39,933 nucleotides of DNA from JBOGVA01 sp050692195 (lineage in GTDB: Bacteria > Actinomycetota > UBA4738). The DNA lies in the NCBI GenBank assembly GCA_050692195.1, contig JBOGVA010000045.1, positions 1-39,933 of the forward strand, given 5' to 3'. Numbering within the stretch: the stretch's first letter is position 1; every line of letters begins with the position of its first letter. Shown piece after piece: positions 1 through 8,000 of this stretch. The translations under genes and the position numbers were made by a program. The notes beneath the pieces are model-generated. The model saw only the letters and a program-made list of their open reading frames with translations, had not been told where the DNA came from and searched no databases.

Positions 1-506
1 GCGCCACTCTGCCGAGCGGGCTCCATGCGCCCGTCCATGGTGATCTGCATGACGTCTCCCTCCGGGGGTTGGAAGGTCCAGATGGCGGAGCGACCATCGC
101 TGGTCTCTTCGGAAGGCTGCGGGTAGAACTGATTGAAGTCGAAGAGGTCGAAGTAGGCGGCCGAGGTGGCGATCACGACCTCCTCGCCCAGCCCCCCTTC
201 ACGCCGCACCTCCACCGACCACCGGATGGCGAGCCCCGGCCGGGTCACCGCAGGGTAGGTCACGGACAGCTCATATCCCTCTCCGCTGGCCGAAACGGTG
301 CGGGTTCGTACGCCGAACACCCCGGCAGCGCCCAGGATGACGAAGAGCAGGAGCAGGCCGAGAACGGATCGACGTGCCCACTGCGAGCGGATGGCCCGCT
401 CCAGGTCCCCATCGCCAACTGTTGTGCTGGTGTCGGTGTCCGATGGGCGCTCCGGTCTGGTATCCATCCAGGCCATCATCCAACCGGGCAGAGTCGAGTC
501 AATCAT
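1..506 (-). CDS. Membrane-anchored protein of unknown function, C-terminus outside the window
   Basis: An uninterrupted minus-strand frame runs from an ATG at 506 off the left edge, so about 168 codons are visible and the stop is missing. The start is chosen for a GAGGA motif about 7 bases upstream; in-frame ATGs at 479 and 476 are alternatives. The protein has a charged cytoplasmic N-terminus, one hydrophobic segment at about residues 45-65 (SVLGLLLLFVILGAAGVFG), then an extracytoplasmic stretch rich in beta-type residues. I recognise no family. The gene is divergent from the PHP gene, with about 56 bases between the starts for both promoters. It is easy to miss because no stop codon is present. 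Confidence 0.6.
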   Translation of the reverse strand, partial: MIDSTLPGWMMAWMDTRPERPSDTDTSTTVGDGDLERAIRSQWARRSVLGLLLLFVILGAAGVFGVRTRTVSASGEGYELSVTYPAVTRPGLAIRWSVEVRREGGLGEEVVIATSAAYFDLFDFNQFYPQPSEETSDGRSAIWTFQPPEGDVMQITMDGRMEPARQSG

Positions 507-562
507 CCCCTGTCCTCGGCGTGGGTACATCCACGGGTGATCGAGCGGAGAGCGATGTCACG

Positions 563-1603
563 TTGAGCCTCACCAACGCTCAGCTCGCAGAGTTGCTCGC
601 GGGAGCTGCCGAAGAGCAAGACTCGGGAAGCAATCGTCACAAAGCGCTCCGACGAGCATCACGCGCAGCATTCTTCTGGCCTGAGGAGGCTTCGGCGCTC
701 GTCGACCGGGGCGGGTCACCCACCGAGCTCCGCTCGGTAGGACCGTGGCTGGGGGGCGTCCTCGGCACCTGGCTGTCTTCGGTCGACCCGCCCGAGCCAC
801 CCGAGCCGCCCGAGATCCGCCGCGGCTTCCTCACCCTCGCCGAGGTCAGGTCGACGCTGGAGGCGCACGACACGTGGCGAACCGGGATCCGAGGCGACCT
901 CCAGATGCACACGACGTACTCGGACGGTCGAGACCCGCTGCGCGGTATGGTCGCCGCGGCGGCCGACCTCGGCTACGAGTACGTGGCGATCACCGACCAT
1001 TCCAAGGGGCTCGCCATCGCCAAGGGGATGGACGAAGCCAGGCTGGCCGCAGAGGGCGACGACATCGCAGCGGTGAACCGGGAGCTCGAGAGGGACGGCG
1101 CGTCCATCCGGGTCCTCTCCTCCATCGAGATGAACCTCTCTCCGGAAGGGCAGGGCGACATGGAGCCCGAGGCCCTTCGCCGGCTCGACCTGGTGTTGGG
1201 GGCCTTCCACTCCAAGCTCCGCGCTCTGGATGACCAGACCGAGCGCTACGTGGCGGCCTTGCGCAACCCAGAGGTCCACGTCCTTGCCCATCCGAGGGGG
1301 CGCAGGTTCAACGTCAGGCTCGGCCTCCACGCAGACTGGCCTCGCGTCTTCGAGGAGGCGGCAAGGATGGACAAGGCGCTGGAGATCGACGCCTATCCCG
1401 ACCGCCAGGACCTGGACGTGGGGCTGCTCAGCCTGGCGCGCGAAACGGGGGTTCGGATCTCGATCGGCACCGACGCCCACAGCACCGCAGAGCTCATGTT
1501 CATGGAGTTCGGCCTTGCCGCCGCCGTCCGGGCGGGGATTCCACAGGAAAGGATCCTGAACTTCATGTCACGCCAGGACCTATTGGAGTGGGCCTCGCGG
1601 TGA
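563..1603 (+). CDS. PHP-domain metal-dependent phosphoesterase, PolX C-terminal type
   Basis: A protein of 346 residues. The last two thirds form a PHP domain like the one at the C-terminus of bacterial family X DNA polymerases: GDLQMHTTYSDG, AITDHSKG, SSIEMNL, LGAFHS, VLAHPRGR and ISIGTDAHS. These are the metal-binding blocks of phosphoesterases that use two or three metals. In the first block the usual DLHxH is DLQMH, so one histidine ligand is glutamine. About 100 N-terminal residues with a helical region and a PPEPPEPPE linker replace the polymerase. The TTG start at 563 follows a GGAG and gives an N-terminus beginning SLTNAQLAELL; the frame is open back to 374, but that part lies antisense to the upstream gene. 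Hydrolytic activity is inferred from the family; the substrate is unknown. Confidence 0.8.
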   Translation: MSLTNAQLAELLAGAAEEQDSGSNRHKALRRASRAAFFWPEEASALVDRGGSPTELRSVGPWLGGVLGTWLSSVDPPEPPEPPEIRRGFLTLAEVRSTLEAHDTWRTGIRGDLQMHTTYSDGRDPLRGMVAAAADLGYEYVAITDHSKGLAIAKGMDEARLAAEGDDIAAVNRELERDGASIRVLSSIEMNLSPEGQGDMEPEALRRLDLVLGAFHSKLRALDDQTERYVAALRNPEVHVLAHPRGRRFNVRLGLHADWPRVFEEAARMDKALEIDAYPDRQDLDVGLLSLARETGVRISIGTDAHSTAELMFMEFGLAAAVRAGIPQERILNFMSRQDLLEWASR

Positions 1604-1720
1604 GGGTGGGCTAGGTCGGAAGGCCCGGGGTCCCGCTCGTTCCCCTGCGTCGGGATTAGCTCTTCCACTCAAGAAGATCCAGGGCACTGCCGATAACACA
1701 TGGGGGGAGAGGGGATTCGC

Positions 1721-2215
1721 ATGGATCGACCGAACGACCCGGGACAAGCGCAGCGCTCTCGAAAGCTCGCCGCTGCCCTGTTCACGGCGGGGACCGTTGG
1801 GATCAGCGCCATCCTTTCCTTCCCCATCTCGCAATTCTCTCCCTTCCGCTCCCCCTCGCAATCGCCCATCCCCCGAGCGCTGGACCCTCCGGAGCCACTG
1901 GTTCGGCCGTTTCTGAGGCCCTTGCCCCAGGAGCGCGGTGAGATCCGCAGGCCGGCAACGACCCGGCCGGGCTCGGAGGAGGCCCCATCACGACCACCTG
2001 GTGACGTTCCCGATGAGGAGGAGGAAGACTCGGACGACCGTGTGGCCCCCGGGCCTTCGCCTGTGACCGGCACGCTCACGCTGGCCACGCTCACAAAGCC
2101 TCCTCCTCCCACCACCACGAAGCCGGGAGGTGACGAGAAGGAGGCAGCCAAGCGTAGTGCCGGAAACGGAACTGCCGCTGGATCTGCGGCCGCAAAGGGA
2201 AAGTCGAAGCCCTGA
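1721..2215 (+). CDS. Proline-rich single-pass membrane or secreted protein, function unknown
   Basis: A protein of 164 residues. The ATG at 1721 follows a strong purine-rich site (GGGGGGAGAGG); an ATG at 1700 would add seven residues and overlap this site. Residues about 17-40 are hydrophobic (LAAALFTAGTVGISAILSF) and look like an uncleaved signal or anchor. The rest is low complexity: proline-rich, an acidic patch (DEEEEDSDD), then Pro/Thr and Lys/Ala-rich segments. No domain is recognised. It could be an envelope spacer protein. Its stop codon lies inside a perfect palindrome shared with the convergent GGDEF-EAL gene. Confidence 0.6.
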   Translation: MDRPNDPGQAQRSRKLAAALFTAGTVGISAILSFPISQFSPFRSPSQSPIPRALDPPEPLVRPFLRPLPQERGEIRRPATTRPGSEEAPSRPPGDVPDEEEEDSDDRVAPGPSPVTGTLTLATLTKPPPPTTTKPGGDEKEAAKRSAGNGTAAGSAAAKGKSKP

Positions 2216-2228
2216 CCCCGGGGGGTCA
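2213..2228. terminator. Hairpin between convergent genes, containing both stop codons
   Basis: TGACCCC-GG-GGGGTCA is a perfect 16-base palindrome. The first TGA is the stop of the plus-strand gene, and the last three bases are the complement of the TGA stop of the minus-strand GGDEF-EAL gene. It can fold in both transcripts. No U-tract follows, so its role as a bidirectional terminator is inferred from position. Confidence 0.45.
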
Positions 2229-4538
2229 TCCCGAGGACGTGGCGGTCCGGTAGGACATCGTCCCGGCGATCTCCGATGCCGGCACCGCGGGGCTGAAGAG
2301 GAAGCCCTGTCCCAACAGGCAGTGGTGCTCGATCAGGAACCGTCGCTGCTCCTCCGTCTCTATGCCCTCCGCAAGGGGCTGCATGCTGAGGCTCTGGGCC
2401 AGACCCACGATGGCCTTCACCATGCTCGCGGCATCCGGATCGTGCGGGACGTCATGGACGAAACGCCGGTCGATCTTCAGGATGTCGACCGGGAGGTTCC
2501 TGAGCCGGGCCAGCGACGAGTAGCCGGTCCCAAAGTCGTCGATGGCGAGGCGTAGCCCTCGGGAGTGCATCTCCTCGAGGACCCGCTGGGTTCGTTCCGG
2601 ATCACGCATGGCGGCGGACTCGGTGATCTCGACCACCAAACGCGTCGGATTCACGCCCATCGAGTCGACCAAGGCCAGGATCTTCTGTACCGCCTCGGGC
2701 TGCCAGAGCTGGCGCGGAGACAGGTTGAAGCTGACGAAGTGATTCAGCTCCTCGCGTTGCCAGGCCAGGGACTGGAGGCACAGGTGTTGGACCACCCAGT
2801 CGCCGATGGCTCCGATGAGGCCCATCTCCTCGGCCAATGGGATGAAATCCGTGGGCCCTACCAGGGTGTCGTCCGACTGTCGCCACCGAAGGAGAGCCTC
2901 CACCCCCACCATGTCGCCGTGGACCAGCTCCACGATGGGTTGGTAGTGCAGGACCCAGTCTCCGGTCTCCACCGCCTTTCGGAGCCTGGTGGCCAGTGAG
3001 AGCCTGCTGAGTGGGTCGGCCGATTCGGTCACGTAGACCACGTACCCTCCCGGCGCGGCTCTCTTGCTCCGGTACATCGCGGCGTCGGCCTGCTTGAGCA
3101 CGGTCCTTGCGTCGGAGGCGCCTTCGGGGAACAGGCTGACACCGATGCTCGCGGTGACGTAGAACTCGGTCCCTCCAAGGATGAACGGTTTGCGCATCGC
3201 CTGGTGGACGCGGGTGGCCACCGACTCGGCCATGGTCATCGCGCCGGGTGTTCCGTCCCGGGCGGTGATCCGGGGGAGATCCGCCAGAAGCACCAGGAAC
3301 TCATCGCCTCCCTGCCGCGCGACCACGTCGCTGTCCCGGATGGTCCCTCTCAGTCGGACGGCCATCTCGCGCAGCAGCTCGTCGCCGGCGGCGTGGCCGA
3401 GGCTGTCGTTCACCAGCTTGAAGTTGTCGAGGTCCATGTAGAGGACTGCCACGGCCTGGTCTTGGCGCCGAGCCCGGGCCAGCGAGACGTCGAGGACCTG
3501 CTCGAACAGGACCCTGTTCGGCAGGCCAGTGAGCTTGTCGTGGTAGGCGAGGAAGGCGACCTGCTCCTCCGCTCGCTTGCGCTCGGTGACGTCGACCATG
3601 ACGCCCTGCCAGAACCGGGGCCGCCCGGCCTCGTCGATCACCAGCGCGGCCTCGTCCCGTACCCATACCACACGGCCGTCACGGTGGAACATGCGATATT
3701 CGTCCCTGAACGGGGTCCCGGACGCGTTCGTTCGATGGTTCTCGGCCAGCACCCGGTCTCGGTCGTCCGGGTGGAGGAGCCGGGCCCACAGCTCGGGATC
3801 GGCCATCCACTCGTCGGGGGAGTAACCGATGACCTCGTGGACCTGTGGGCTCATGTAGATCGTGGAGCTGTTCCGATCGACCGAATCGATGTAGGTGATC
3901 ACGGGGATCTGCTCCACGAGAAGCCGGTACTTGGCTTCGGCCTCCTGGAGACGGCGCAGCTCCTGCTCGCGTTCGGCCAGGCGGCGGGCCCGCTCTCCCG
4001 ACAGCTCCTGGGTGAGGAAGCCACCTCCCAGGGTGAGGATCAGGCCGACCCCTGTTCGGAGCGCGACCTCCGTCACGGCCGGCGGCAGTCCGTATGTCGA
4101 AGCGGCGATCGCCTCGACCGCGATGTATCCCGCGGTGGTGACGCTCCAGGCAATGAAGCCTCCGCCCATGCCCAGGACGACGCCGCCTTCGGCCTGTACC
4201 ACGACGAGAAGCGCAAGCAGGTAGTGGCGGGGATCGAATGAGTACAGGGCGAGGCTCCCGACCACCGCCACTGCGTCCATGACGAAGCCGGCCATTGCCA
4301 GGCCCCTGGAAGTCCGAAGTGGAGAGAAGAGCTGGAGAAAGGCGGGGACGAGAGGCAGCGCTGCCAGGGCCAGGGCGGCCGGGAGGAGGTAGCGAGGCTC
4401 GGGATGGCCGGGAACCGCCCGATAGAAGACGGTGTAGCCCACCATGGTCACGGCCAGCGCGATCCGCAGGAATGCCAACCAGCCCCAACCAGGGGTCAGG
4501 GGGCGGTTCCCGGCCGGTATCTCGAGCTGGAAGGGCAT
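2226..4538 (-). CDS. Membrane-bound PAS-GGDEF-EAL c-di-GMP turnover protein
   Basis: A protein of 770 residues with all signalling parts in place. Residues 1-175 hold five to six membrane segments. A short coiled coil (185-205) leads to a PAS fold with its PAC part (about 205-320). The GGDEF domain (about 325-490) keeps an intact GGDEF at 410-414 and an RxxD inhibitory site (RDSD, 401-404) at the canonical five-residue distance. The EAL domain (about 510-757) keeps EALLRW, FNLSPRQL, EITES, DDFGTGYSSL and AEGIETEEQ. Both diguanylate cyclase and phosphodiesterase activity are therefore possible; which dominates cannot be read from sequence. The start has GAGG nine bases upstream. The gene stands alone, divergent from the pyrimidine cluster. 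Confidence 0.93.
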   Translation of the reverse strand: MPFQLEIPAGNRPLTPGWGWLAFLRIALAVTMVGYTVFYRAVPGHPEPRYLLPAALALAALPLVPAFLQLFSPLRTSRGLAMAGFVMDAVAVVGSLALYSFDPRHYLLALLVVVQAEGGVVLGMGGGFIAWSVTTAGYIAVEAIAASTYGLPPAVTEVALRTGVGLILTLGGGFLTQELSGERARRLAEREQELRRLQEAEAKYRLLVEQIPVITYIDSVDRNSSTIYMSPQVHEVIGYSPDEWMADPELWARLLHPDDRDRVLAENHRTNASGTPFRDEYRMFHRDGRVVWVRDEAALVIDEAGRPRFWQGVMVDVTERKRAEEQVAFLAYHDKLTGLPNRVLFEQVLDVSLARARRQDQAVAVLYMDLDNFKLVNDSLGHAAGDELLREMAVRLRGTIRDSDVVARQGGDEFLVLLADLPRITARDGTPGAMTMAESVATRVHQAMRKPFILGGTEFYVTASIGVSLFPEGASDARTVLKQADAAMYRSKRAAPGGYVVYVTESADPLSRLSLATRLRKAVETGDWVLHYQPIVELVHGDMVGVEALLRWRQSDDTLVGPTDFIPLAEEMGLIGAIGDWVVQHLCLQSLAWQREELNHFVSFNLSPRQLWQPEAVQKILALVDSMGVNPTRLVVEITESAAMRDPERTQRVLEEMHSRGLRLAIDDFGTGYSSLARLRNLPVDILKIDRRFVHDVPHDPDAASMVKAIVGLAQSLSMQPLAEGIETEEQRRFLIEHHCLLGQGFLFSPAVPASEIAGTMSYRTATSSG

Positions 4539-4671
4539 GCTTCGAACCTCGGTGGTCGTGATCGGTCCTCAGGGCTAGGGCGCCTCTATCTGGGTTTTCG
4601 ACACGTGAGCGGCCCGGACTGAAGACCCCGAGCGGCTTGCACAGTCGCCACCGGAAGGATGGAATGAGCGG

Positions 4672-5670
4672 ATGCTGAGCTTCGGAGCCTGCTTCATGGC
4701 CGACCCCCCCGTGTCCCGCGTGATCGAGATGACGAAGCTCGCCGAGGAGAACGGGTTCGACTACGCCTGGCTCTGGGACTCCCACGTCCTGTGGCAGGAG
4801 GTCTACCCGATCTTCACCCTCCAGGCGGTGAACACCTCCCGGATCAGGCTGGGACCGTGTGTGACGAACCCGGCAACGCGGGATGTGACGGTCACCGCGA
4901 GCGTCCTGGCGACGCTGAACGACATCTCGGGGGGCAGGATGGACTGCGGGATCGGCCGGGGAGACAGCGCCCGGCGGGTCATCGGGCAGGCCCCGGTGAC
5001 GATCGACCGGCTGGAGTGGGCTTGCCGGATCATCCGAGACCTGGTTGCCGGTCGGGAGGTCGACTACGACGGAACGAGGATTCAGCTCAAGTGGGCCAGA
5101 GGGAAGTGGGAGCTCCCCATCTGGGTTGCCGCGTACGGGCCCAAGGCGCTCCGCCTGGCCGGGAGGGTGGGCGACGGGGTGATCCTGCAGCTCGCTGACC
5201 CATACCTGATCGCGTGGTTCATGCGATACGTGCGAGAGGGGGCGGAGCAGGCAGGCCGGCCATTCGAGGACATCAGGGTGATGGCGGCAGCCCCGGCCTA
5301 TGTCACATCGGACATCGACCACGCTCGCGACCAGGTCCGCTGGTTCCCCGCGCTGGTCTCCAACCACGTGTTGGATCTGGTCAAGCGGTACCAGCCCGCC
5401 GACCTCCCCCAGGAGCTCACCGACTACATCGCCTCCCGGGATCACTACGACTATCGGGACCATGCCCGGACCGGGGCGGAGCACGCCTCGTTCGTGACCG
5501 ACGACGTGGTGGATCGGTTCTGCGTGATCGGGACCGCCGAGGCCTGCCGGCGAAAGCTGCGGGAGCTGGAAGCGGTGGGGGTGCACCAGTTCAACATCTA
5601 CTCGATGGTGGATGACCCCGAGGGGGTGATCCGAAGCTTCGGAAAGGAGCTGATCCCGGCCCTGAGTTGA
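4672..5670 (+). CDS. LLM-class F420-dependent oxidoreductase (TIGR03842-like), candidate pyrimidine reductase
   Basis: A protein of 332 residues with the luciferase-like TIM-barrel pattern of methylene-tetrahydromethanopterin reductase relatives: WDSHVLWQE, GPCVTNPATRD, TVTASVLATLND, GIGRGDSARRV, PIWVAAYGPKALRLAG and GDGVILQLADP. From memory it matches the actinobacterial branch of the family modelled as TIGR03842, whose function was listed as unknown. It heads a run of co-directional genes; the stop is 12 bases before beta-ureidopropionase, which indicates one transcript. The other genes supply every later step of reductive pyrimidine breakdown, and no dihydropyrimidine dehydrogenase is present. 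I infer that this enzyme reduces uracil/thymine with F420H2 or another flavin donor. RutA, the pyrimidine oxygenase, belongs to the same superfamily, so an oxidative role is an alternative. Confidence 0.88.
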   Translation: MLSFGACFMADPPVSRVIEMTKLAEENGFDYAWLWDSHVLWQEVYPIFTLQAVNTSRIRLGPCVTNPATRDVTVTASVLATLNDISGGRMDCGIGRGDSARRVIGQAPVTIDRLEWACRIIRDLVAGREVDYDGTRIQLKWARGKWELPIWVAAYGPKALRLAGRVGDGVILQLADPYLIAWFMRYVREGAEQAGRPFEDIRVMAAAPAYVTSDIDHARDQVRWFPALVSNHVLDLVKRYQPADLPQELTDYIASRDHYDYRDHARTGAEHASFVTDDVVDRFCVIGTAEACRRKLRELEAVGVHQFNIYSMVDDPEGVIRSFGKELIPALS

Positions 5671-5682
5671 CGAGGAGGTGGC

Positions 5683-6528
5683 ATGGCCACGGTCAGAGCG
5701 GCGGTGATCCAGTGCAACGCGAACATGCCCAAAGAGGAGGCCATCGAGAAGCACATCGAGCTGCTCGGAAAGGCAGCGGCCGAAGGCGCCCAGGTGACCT
5801 GCCTCCAGGAGATCTTCCACGGGCCGTACTTCCCGGCCGAGCAGGATCCCAAGTGGTACGCGACGGCTGAGCCCGAGGACGGGCCGACCCTCACCCGTAT
5901 GCGAGAGGTGGCCCGAGAGCACGGGATGGTGCTGGTGGTGCCCTGGTTCGAGGAGGCCCAGACCGGCGTGTACTACAACTCCGCTGCGGTCATCGAGAAG
6001 GACGGGGGGCTGCTCGGCAAGTACCGAAAGACACACATCCCGCATGTGGGGCCGTGCTTCTGGGAGAAGTTCTACTTCAAGCCGGGCAACCTCGGTTACC
6101 CGGTGTTCGACACGTCTGTCGGCAAGATCGGCCTGATCATCTGCTACGACCGCCACTTTCCGGAGGTGGGCCGGCAAGTCGGCCTGAAGGGCGCCGAGCT
6201 GGTGTTCAATCCATCGGCCACGGTCGAGTCCCTGTCCAAATACCTCTGGGAGCTGGAACAGCCGGCCCACGCGGTGGCCAACGGGTACTGGATCGCCGCT
6301 ATCAACCGGGTGGGAGTCGAGGAGCCGCTTTCCTCACACAAGTTCTACGGGTCCTCGTACTTCTGCGATCCCCGGGGGAAGATCGTGGCCCAGGCCGGAG
6401 ACTCAGACGACGAGGTCCTGGTCGCCGACATCGACCTCGACATGAACCGGGAGGTCCGCAACACCTGGCAGTTCCTCCGGGATCGCCGGCCGGAGACCTA
6501 CGGCGAGTTGACGGAGCTGCTTCCGTGA
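5683..6528 (+). CDS. Beta-ureidopropionase / N-carbamoyl amino acid hydrolase, nitrilase superfamily
   Basis: A protein of 281 residues with the nitrilase triad: Glu43 (CLQEIF), Lys116 (KYRKTHIP) and Cys154 (LIICYDRHFPE). The family hydrolyses N-carbamoyl-beta-alanine or N-carbamoyl-beta-aminoisobutyrate to the beta-amino acid, CO2 and ammonia. Phe/Trp-rich pocket segments (GPCFWEKFYFKPGN) resemble eukaryote-like beta-ureidopropionases. An AGGAGG lies six bases before the ATG. The gene sits between the LLM oxidoreductase and the aminotransferase, and its stop overlaps the next start (GTGA). Specificity for carbamoyl-beta-alanine is inferred from the dihydropyrimidinase in the same cluster; another carbamoyl amino acid is possible. 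Confidence 0.9.
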   Translation: MATVRAAVIQCNANMPKEEAIEKHIELLGKAAAEGAQVTCLQEIFHGPYFPAEQDPKWYATAEPEDGPTLTRMREVAREHGMVLVVPWFEEAQTGVYYNSAAVIEKDGGLLGKYRKTHIPHVGPCFWEKFYFKPGNLGYPVFDTSVGKIGLIICYDRHFPEVGRQVGLKGAELVFNPSATVESLSKYLWELEQPAHAVANGYWIAAINRVGVEEPLSSHKFYGSSYFCDPRGKIVAQAGDSDDEVLVADIDLDMNREVRNTWQFLRDRRPETYGELTELLP

Positions 6529-7838
6529 CTGCTGTCGGGGACGGCGGCGCCGGTGACCTCCTGGCAAGGCACAAGGAGGTCCTGCCATCCTGGCTGGCTC
6601 TGTACTACAAGGAGCCGATCGAGCTGGTACGCGGCGAAGGAGCCCGGGTGTGGGATGGCGCCGGCAAGGAGTACCTGGACTTCTTCGGTGGGATCGTCAC
6701 TACCATCTCGGGCCACGTCGTGCCGAAGCTGGTGGAGGCCCTCACCGAGCAGGCGAACAGGATCGCGCACACCTCGACGGTCTACCTGATCCGGCCGATG
6801 GTCGAGCTGGCCGAGCGACTCATCGGGCTTGCCCCGGTTGATCCTCCGGCGAAGGCCTTCTTCGTCGGCTCGGGGACGGAGGCGGTCGAGGCGGCCTTGC
6901 TGTTCGCCACGAGCTTGCGCCGGTCCAACGAGATCATCGCTCTTCGCAACTCGTACCACGGACGGTCGTTCGGAGCGATCGGCGTCACCGGGAACAAGGG
7001 GTGGTCGGCCTCGTCGTTCACCCCGCTCAACGTGTCCTACGCCCTGGCGCCGTACTGCTACCGGTGCCCCCTCGGCTTGAAGTATCCGGACTGCGGCGTG
7101 GCCTGCGCGGAGGACCTGCGAAACGTCATCGAGACGACGACCACCGGCGAGCCGGCGGCCATGATCGCCGAGCCCATCCAGGGAGTGGGGGGCTTCGTGA
7201 CACCTCCTCCCGAGTACTTCGGGATCGTCAAGTCGATCCTGGACGAGTTCGGCATCCCGTTCATCGTGGACGAGGTACAGACCGGATTCGGCAGGACGGG
7301 CGAGGCGTTCTGGGGCATCGATGCCTACGATGTTCGTCCCGACGCCATCGTGTGCGCGAAGGGACTGGGCAACGGCATGGCCATCGGCGCCGTGGTGGCC
7401 CGCAACGACATGGTGGATTCGCTGAAGGCGAACTCCATCTCCACGTTCGGCGGCAACCCGCTCGCCGCGACCTACGCTCTGGCCAACCTGGACAACATCG
7501 AGGAGCAGAAGCTTCAGGAGCGCGCGTACAAGATCGGAAACTCGCTCTACCGCGACCTGAAGGACCTGGAGGATCGCTACGAGGTGGTGGGCGAGGTCAG
7601 GGGCAAGGGCCTGATGATCGGCGTGGAGCTTGTGAAGGACGGGGAGACGAAGGCCCCGGACCCCGAGGCCGCGAATCAGGTCATGGAGTTCTGCAAGGAC
7701 CGCGGCCTGCTCATTGGAAGGGGTGGGCTCTATGGGAACGTCCTCCGCCTCTCCCCCCCGCTGGTGATCAGCGAGGAGGACGCGGCCCGCGCCGTCGAGA
7801 CGCTCGAAGTGGCCTTCGGCGAGGTGCGAGGAGCCTGA
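6525..7838 (+). CDS. Class III PLP aminotransferase, probable beta-alanine / beta-aminoisobutyrate transaminase
   Basis: A protein of 437 residues from the GTG at 6525, which overlaps the upstream stop by four bases (GTGA), a sign of translational coupling. The frame is open much further upstream, but that part is a shadow of the hydrolase. Class III features: GSGTEAVEAAL, NSYHGRSFG, FIVDEVQTGFGRTG, and the PLP lysine in CAKGLGNG at about Lys279. A four-cysteine segment (CYRCPLGLKYPDCGVAC, about 178-194) is typical of the AGXT2-like branch. In this cluster it should convert beta-alanine or beta-aminoisobutyrate to malonate or methylmalonate semialdehyde, with pyruvate or glyoxylate as acceptor. 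The acceptor cannot be told from sequence. Confidence 0.9.
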   Translation: MTAVGDGGAGDLLARHKEVLPSWLALYYKEPIELVRGEGARVWDGAGKEYLDFFGGIVTTISGHVVPKLVEALTEQANRIAHTSTVYLIRPMVELAERLIGLAPVDPPAKAFFVGSGTEAVEAALLFATSLRRSNEIIALRNSYHGRSFGAIGVTGNKGWSASSFTPLNVSYALAPYCYRCPLGLKYPDCGVACAEDLRNVIETTTTGEPAAMIAEPIQGVGGFVTPPPEYFGIVKSILDEFGIPFIVDEVQTGFGRTGEAFWGIDAYDVRPDAIVCAKGLGNGMAIGAVVARNDMVDSLKANSISTFGGNPLAATYALANLDNIEEQKLQERAYKIGNSLYRDLKDLEDRYEVVGEVRGKGLMIGVELVKDGETKAPDPEAANQVMEFCKDRGLLIGRGGLYGNVLRLSPPLVISEEDAARAVETLEVAFGEVRGA

Positions 7839-8000
7839 GAAAGCAGGCCTCCTTCGGCACCGTGGGCCCCACTCGCTGCTACACTCGGCCGGCCATGATG
7901 ACGCGACGGTAGGCAGCGGCCCCAGCACCCGGGCCGCTCGCGGTCCCAGTAGGGTGCGCCCCCGCGTGTCGTTTTCCTCTTACCTGAAGGAACGCGTCTC

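Noticed and set aside
374..562. Upstream extension of the PHP-domain frame
   Set aside because: It lies antisense to the coding start of the minus-strand gene at 506, shows no domain and has no ribosome site; TTG at 563 fits the family start.
3679..6270. Minus-strand open frame of 863 codons
   Set aside because: Only its frame is open; it runs antisense through the LLM and hydrolase genes and in a wrong frame of the GGDEF-EAL gene, a common shadow in GC-rich DNA. Similar long shadows at 10527-12152 (-), 32652-34058 (+), 35387-37594 (-) and 36631-38334 (+) were rejected for the same reason.
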